A stretch of DNA of 64,000 nucleotides, taken from Lederbergia citri. GTDB taxonomy: Bacteria > Bacillota > Bacilli > Bacillales > Bacillaceae_C. The notes beneath the pieces are model-generated. The model did no database searches and had not been told where the DNA came from. It saw only the letters and a list, made by a program, of their open reading frames with translations. This document shows, in pieces, positions 61,033 through 64,000 of the stretch. The stretch is taken from positions 912,342 to 976,341 of the forward strand of contig NZ_JAGYPG010000001.1 of assembly GCF_018343625.1 (NCBI RefSeq). The letters are read 5' to 3'. The position numbers were made by a program, and so were the translations under genes. Each line of letters starts with the position of its first letter. The first letter of the stretch is position 1.

Positions 61033-61583
61033 GCGTAAAAACCTCCAAAAATTTTTTAATATGTTACTCATATTTACGGTGTAAATAAAAATTCACATAT
61101 TATAAGCAATACCCACAATTAGGAGTAGATATTCATTATAACATGCGAATTTAACTCCATACATATTCATTGATATTAAATAACAAGGGTAATACAGGAT
61201 AAAACATAATGATCTTTTGGTAATTCAAAACAACGAAAGCCCTTCCTCTCTCCCGTCCTTACGGCTCCTAGACCGTGCCAGTGAGATTTGTATCAACAAA
61301 CAATGGTAGCATTCTTAACCATTGAAGAAAAAGGATTCCATATCTTTTACTAGATATATTTACTATTAAGTTCAAACTAATCATACATGAGATATATGTA
61401 AAAAGCAAGAAAATGGGCAAAATCTTTTTTCGCCTTTTTTCGTCAAAAAGTCTTATGGCCCAAGGCTTTAGTCGACATTTTCAACTGATAATGATTCTAA
61501 AAACATAAATTAACTTTAAATATTTTACCCATTTAATTTTGTTTTAAACATATTCAAATATAGACAATTATATTTTAACTAGA
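61033..61583. other. long AT-rich gap between csp and ku
   Basis: No supported gene lies here. The first about 170 bases are likely the csp leader and promoter region. Bases 61232-61295 are GC-richer and, on the minus strand, read as a 36-codon open tail (HWHGLGAVRTGERKGF and on) without a start, possibly a remnant of a lost gene. TGATAATGATTCTAA (61486-61500) resembles a Fur box in 12 of 14 informative positions, but no iron gene is adjacent. Nothing else is recognised. Confidence 0.4.
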
Positions 61584-62408
61584 TCACGCTTCTTTTTTTG
61601 ATGCTCTTTTTCGTTTTGCAGGTTGCTTGGCAGTTGGCTTTGTTCTATCGATTGATGCTTGTAAAGCTGCCATTAAATCTGTCATTGGTGCTGCAGGCTC
61701 TCTTTCTTTTGCAGTTACAAGTTCTTTACCATTACGCTTAGCATCTATTAATTGCAACACTTTATTTCTATACTCATCTTCATATTTCTCAGGTTGAAAA
61801 GTAGTCGTTAATTGATCTATTAGTAAAATTGCGGTATCAATCTCTTTTTTAGAAACTTGATCATCTGCTGGAACATTTGGTACATCCGTCGCTTTTCGAA
61901 CTTCATCTGGATAATGAATCGTCTCCATTACTAATGTATCATTATAAACTCTTATTACTGCCAATTGTTCTTTTGACCGAATCATAATTTTAGCAATACC
62001 GGCTTTTTCTGATAATATCAAAGCTTTTCGAAGTAGTCCGTAGGCTTTCACTCCTCCACCATCAGGAGACATATAATAGCTTTTATTGAAATAAATAGGA
62101 TCGATTTCGTTCAATTTAATAAAATCAATCATTTCAACTGCCTTTTCCCCACTTGCACTGCTAAGTTCTTGCAGTTCATCATCTTCCACGATCACAAATT
62201 TTCCTTTTGAAACTTCATACCCTCTTACAATTTCCTTCGTGTCTAATTCTTGTTCACATGCAGGGCACATTTTTTCATATTTTATTGGTGTGTGACATTT
62301 TTGATGAAGTGAACGAAATTTTACATCTTTATCTTCTATAGCAGCATGAAGCTTTATTGGAATATTTACAAGACCGAAACTAATGCTCCCTTTCCACATC
62401 GTATGCAT
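61584..62408 (-). CDS. ku: Ku protein for non-homologous end joining
   Basis: This 274-residue protein holds broken DNA ends for ligation by LigD. The start MWKGSISFGLVNIPIKLH, the CHTPIKYEKMCPAC zinc-binding-like Cys pairs (two Cys in the Ku core of bacteria), and IRVYNDTLVMETIHY are typical. The C-terminal tail is basic (TAKQPAKRKRASKKEA), a usual DNA-binding extension. ATG 62408 has AGAGGTGAG. In B. subtilis the counterpart ykoV is expressed in the forespore and the dried-spore DNA is repaired by this pair. ligD is divergent. Confidence 0.93.
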   Translation of the reverse strand: MHTMWKGSISFGLVNIPIKLHAAIEDKDVKFRSLHQKCHTPIKYEKMCPACEQELDTKEIVRGYEVSKGKFVIVEDDELQELSSASGEKAVEMIDFIKLNEIDPIYFNKSYYMSPDGGGVKAYGLLRKALILSEKAGIAKIMIRSKEQLAVIRVYNDTLVMETIHYPDEVRKATDVPNVPADDQVSKKEIDTAILLIDQLTTTFQPEKYEDEYRNKVLQLIDAKRNGKELVTAKEREPAAPMTDLMAALQASIDRTKPTAKQPAKRKRASKKEA

Positions 62409-62512
62409 AATCTCACCTCTATTTACATTTACTATAGTTTTTACTAATGAAAAAAATACATTCGCATAAAATACAGGTGTAATTATATAACTTTTACGAG
62501 GTGTGATTTCTT

Positions 62513-64000
62513 ATGAAACCAATGCTTCCTACTTTGGGCTTTGAACCTCCTCAGCAAGGAGAATGGCTATATGAAATTAAATATGATGGTTTTCGTGGCA
62601 TTCTAGAGTGGACAAAAGATAGAAGTTTTTTATGGAGTAGAAATGGGAAAGATTTAATGCCTCAATTTCCGGAATTGGAGGAATTCTTACATAGTAAGCA
62701 AAAAGAGGCTTCTAAATTCCTGCCCCTTATATTAGATGGAGAAATTACTATATTGGAAAATGAATATAAAGCTAATTTTGGGCAGCTGCAGATAAGGGGA
62801 AGAATGAAAACGAAGCAAAAAATAGAAGAGTCTTCTCGGATAAGGCCATGTAAATTTTTGGTTTTTGATTTATTATCCCAAAAAGGTTCTTCAACTGAAA
62901 AAATCAACTATATAAAAAGAAAAGAATTGCTTTTATCTTTATGCGAGAAACTTGGTTTTTCACTCCATCCAAATATTGGTGAAGAATCAATTGTTCAATA
63001 TTTACCTTCCACTTCAGACTTTTTTTCTATTTCTGAAACGATGAAAAATTTCATGAGTGAAGGAATCGTCGCTAAAAAGACCAATAGTTCATGGGAAACT
63101 GGTAAAAGAACAACTTCATGGATAAAAATAAAAAATTGGAAAACGGTGAGTTGTTTTCTAACAGCATACGATCAAAATAACGGATTTTTTTATGCAGGAG
63201 TATATAAAGATCAAGAGATTTTTTCTTTGGGTAACTTTATTAACGGAATGGATATAGAAACTAAAACTGCACTCCGAAAAGCCATCATAGAAAACGCTCA
63301 AAAAAATGGAGAAATCCTTTATATACACCCTAGCATTTGTATCGACTTACATTATATCGAATGGAATGGCGAACAACAGCTGAGGGAACCTTTTTTTAAT
63401 AAAATCCGTTTTGATCTACATCCGGATGCTTGTACATACGAACAATTTTTAATTGCAGATGCAACATTTCCACCAGAAATTTCAATTACCCATCCAGATA
63501 AAATTTTATGGCAAAATGGTTCCGTCACAAAATTAGATTTCCTGCGTTATTTAAGAAAATGCTCCTCCATGATGCTGCCTTTTTTAAAAAATCGTCCACT
63601 CACGTTAATTCGTGCACCGCATGGAGAATTTGGCGAATCGTTTTATCAAAAAAATAAACCTGATACCACGCCTGATTTTATCGATTCATATTTCCATGAA
63701 TCAAACGAGATGATTGTTTGTAATAATTTGAGGACACTTATATGGCTAGGTAATCAACTGGCAATCGAATATCATATCCCGTTTCAAACGATGGATAGTC
63801 CATTTGTAAGTGAGATTGTCTTTGATTTAGATCCTCCATCTCGTGAGGATTTTCACTTAGCAATCAAAGCCTCTTTAATTTTGAAAAAAATTCTTGATTC
63901 TTTTTCATTGACTTCATTTGTTAAGTTATCAGGAAATAAAGGAATGCAAGTGTATATACCACTTCCTAATAACAAATATACTTGGGAAGAAACTCGTGTT
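62513..64000 (+). CDS. ligD: ATP-dependent DNA ligase LigD (5' part, cut by window edge)
   Basis: This gene runs off the right edge after 496 codons, still in frame. The ligase domain starts at once: the catalytic Lys is in YEIKYDGFRG, followed by SRNGKDL and LDGEI. The OB-fold part (about 205-300) has WIKIKNWK and VGS-like blocks. From about residue 320 a primase-polymerase domain follows, with THPDKILW, RNGSV-like text and the start of FDLDPP (catalytic Asp-x-Asp). The order ligase then polymerase matches B. subtilis YkoU, and a phosphoesterase domain is not expected. ATG 62513 follows GAGGTG. The divergent arrangement with ku shares one about 100-base regulatory region. Confidence 0.93.
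   Translation, partial: MKPMLPTLGFEPPQQGEWLYEIKYDGFRGILEWTKDRSFLWSRNGKDLMPQFPELEEFLHSKQKEASKFLPLILDGEITILENEYKANFGQLQIRGRMKTKQKIEESSRIRPCKFLVFDLLSQKGSSTEKINYIKRKELLLSLCEKLGFSLHPNIGEESIVQYLPSTSDFFSISETMKNFMSEGIVAKKTNSSWETGKRTTSWIKIKNWKTVSCFLTAYDQNNGFFYAGVYKDQEIFSLGNFINGMDIETKTALRKAIIENAQKNGEILYIHPSICIDLHYIEWNGEQQLREPFFNKIRFDLHPDACTYEQFLIADATFPPEISITHPDKILWQNGSVTKLDFLRYLRKCSSMMLPFLKNRPLTLIRAPHGEFGESFYQKNKPDTTPDFIDSYFHESNEMIVCNNLRTLIWLGNQLAIEYHIPFQTMDSPFVSEIVFDLDPPSREDFHLAIKASLILKKILDSFSLTSFVKLSGNKGMQVYIPLPNNKYTWEETRV

Overview
The window looks like the chromosome of an endospore-forming, low-GC Gram-positive bacterium of the Bacillaceae, close to Bacillus. The support is the gene set: Rok, YojN/YojO, YhfW, YdjO-like, an Sda-like protein, DUF1657 and DUF421 spore-type proteins, the Ku/LigD pair, and Bacillus-type Shine-Dalgarno sites with frequent TTG and GTG starts. 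No rRNA, tRNA or CRISPR locus was seen.

Region 1 (about 1-9925) is an integrated phage-like element, entirely on the minus strand and cut by the left window edge. A large serine recombinase sits exactly where the exoA gene is broken, so the element interrupts exoA after about residue 204. From the recombinase outward come a winged-helix replication-type protein, small genes, a second winged-helix protein, an HNH homing endonuclease, and a dense cluster of hairpins (about 4220-4660) that may be a large structured RNA. These are followed by a one-piece prohead protease plus major capsid protein, a TP901-1-type tail tube protein and a P27-like small terminase. The order is wrong for a normal siphophage, and no large terminase, portal or lysis gene is visible. 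This fits a capsid-encoding phage satellite or a rearranged prophage. Promoter-like sites include a possible LexA box.

Region 2 (9889-25811) holds broken exoA, a GNAT acetyltransferase, an APH-fold kinase, metA, a glyoxalase-fold protein, a transglutaminase-domain lipoprotein, an asymmetric heterodimeric ABC exporter, a decayed polysaccharide deacetylase, msrA, a short-chain dehydrogenase, a Rieske oxidoreductase (YhfW type) and a CapA-type protein.

Region 3 (25950-45280) holds an ABC-F ATPase, a DUF1657-DUF1657-DUF421 cluster, an AI-2E family permease, pepF, trhO, a YitT-type membrane protein, an Fsr-type MFS exporter, the molybdenum cofactor genes moaA-moeA-mobB, a TPM-domain protein, yojN-yojO, rok, a DhaS-like aldehyde dehydrogenase and an Sda-like peptide.

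Region 4 (45350-64000) holds a DUF2935 protein, odhA-odhB, an Hsp20-fold protein, a MOSC protein, an MFS transporter, a CorA transporter, three unrecognised tandem genes, a cobalamin riboswitch driving a class I ribonucleotide reductase operon, a cold shock protein, and divergent ku and ligD (ligD runs off the right edge).

Two repeat systems are notable. Three copies of a roughly 190-330 bp dispersed repeat lie at 13.4, 33.8 and 60.6 kb. Two intergenic tandem arrays with the same 52-bp period and the same hairpin skeleton, but different arm bases, lie at 22.6 and 46.5 kb. The most unusual parts of the window are the satellite-like element with its structured RNA candidate and these co-varying hairpin arrays.
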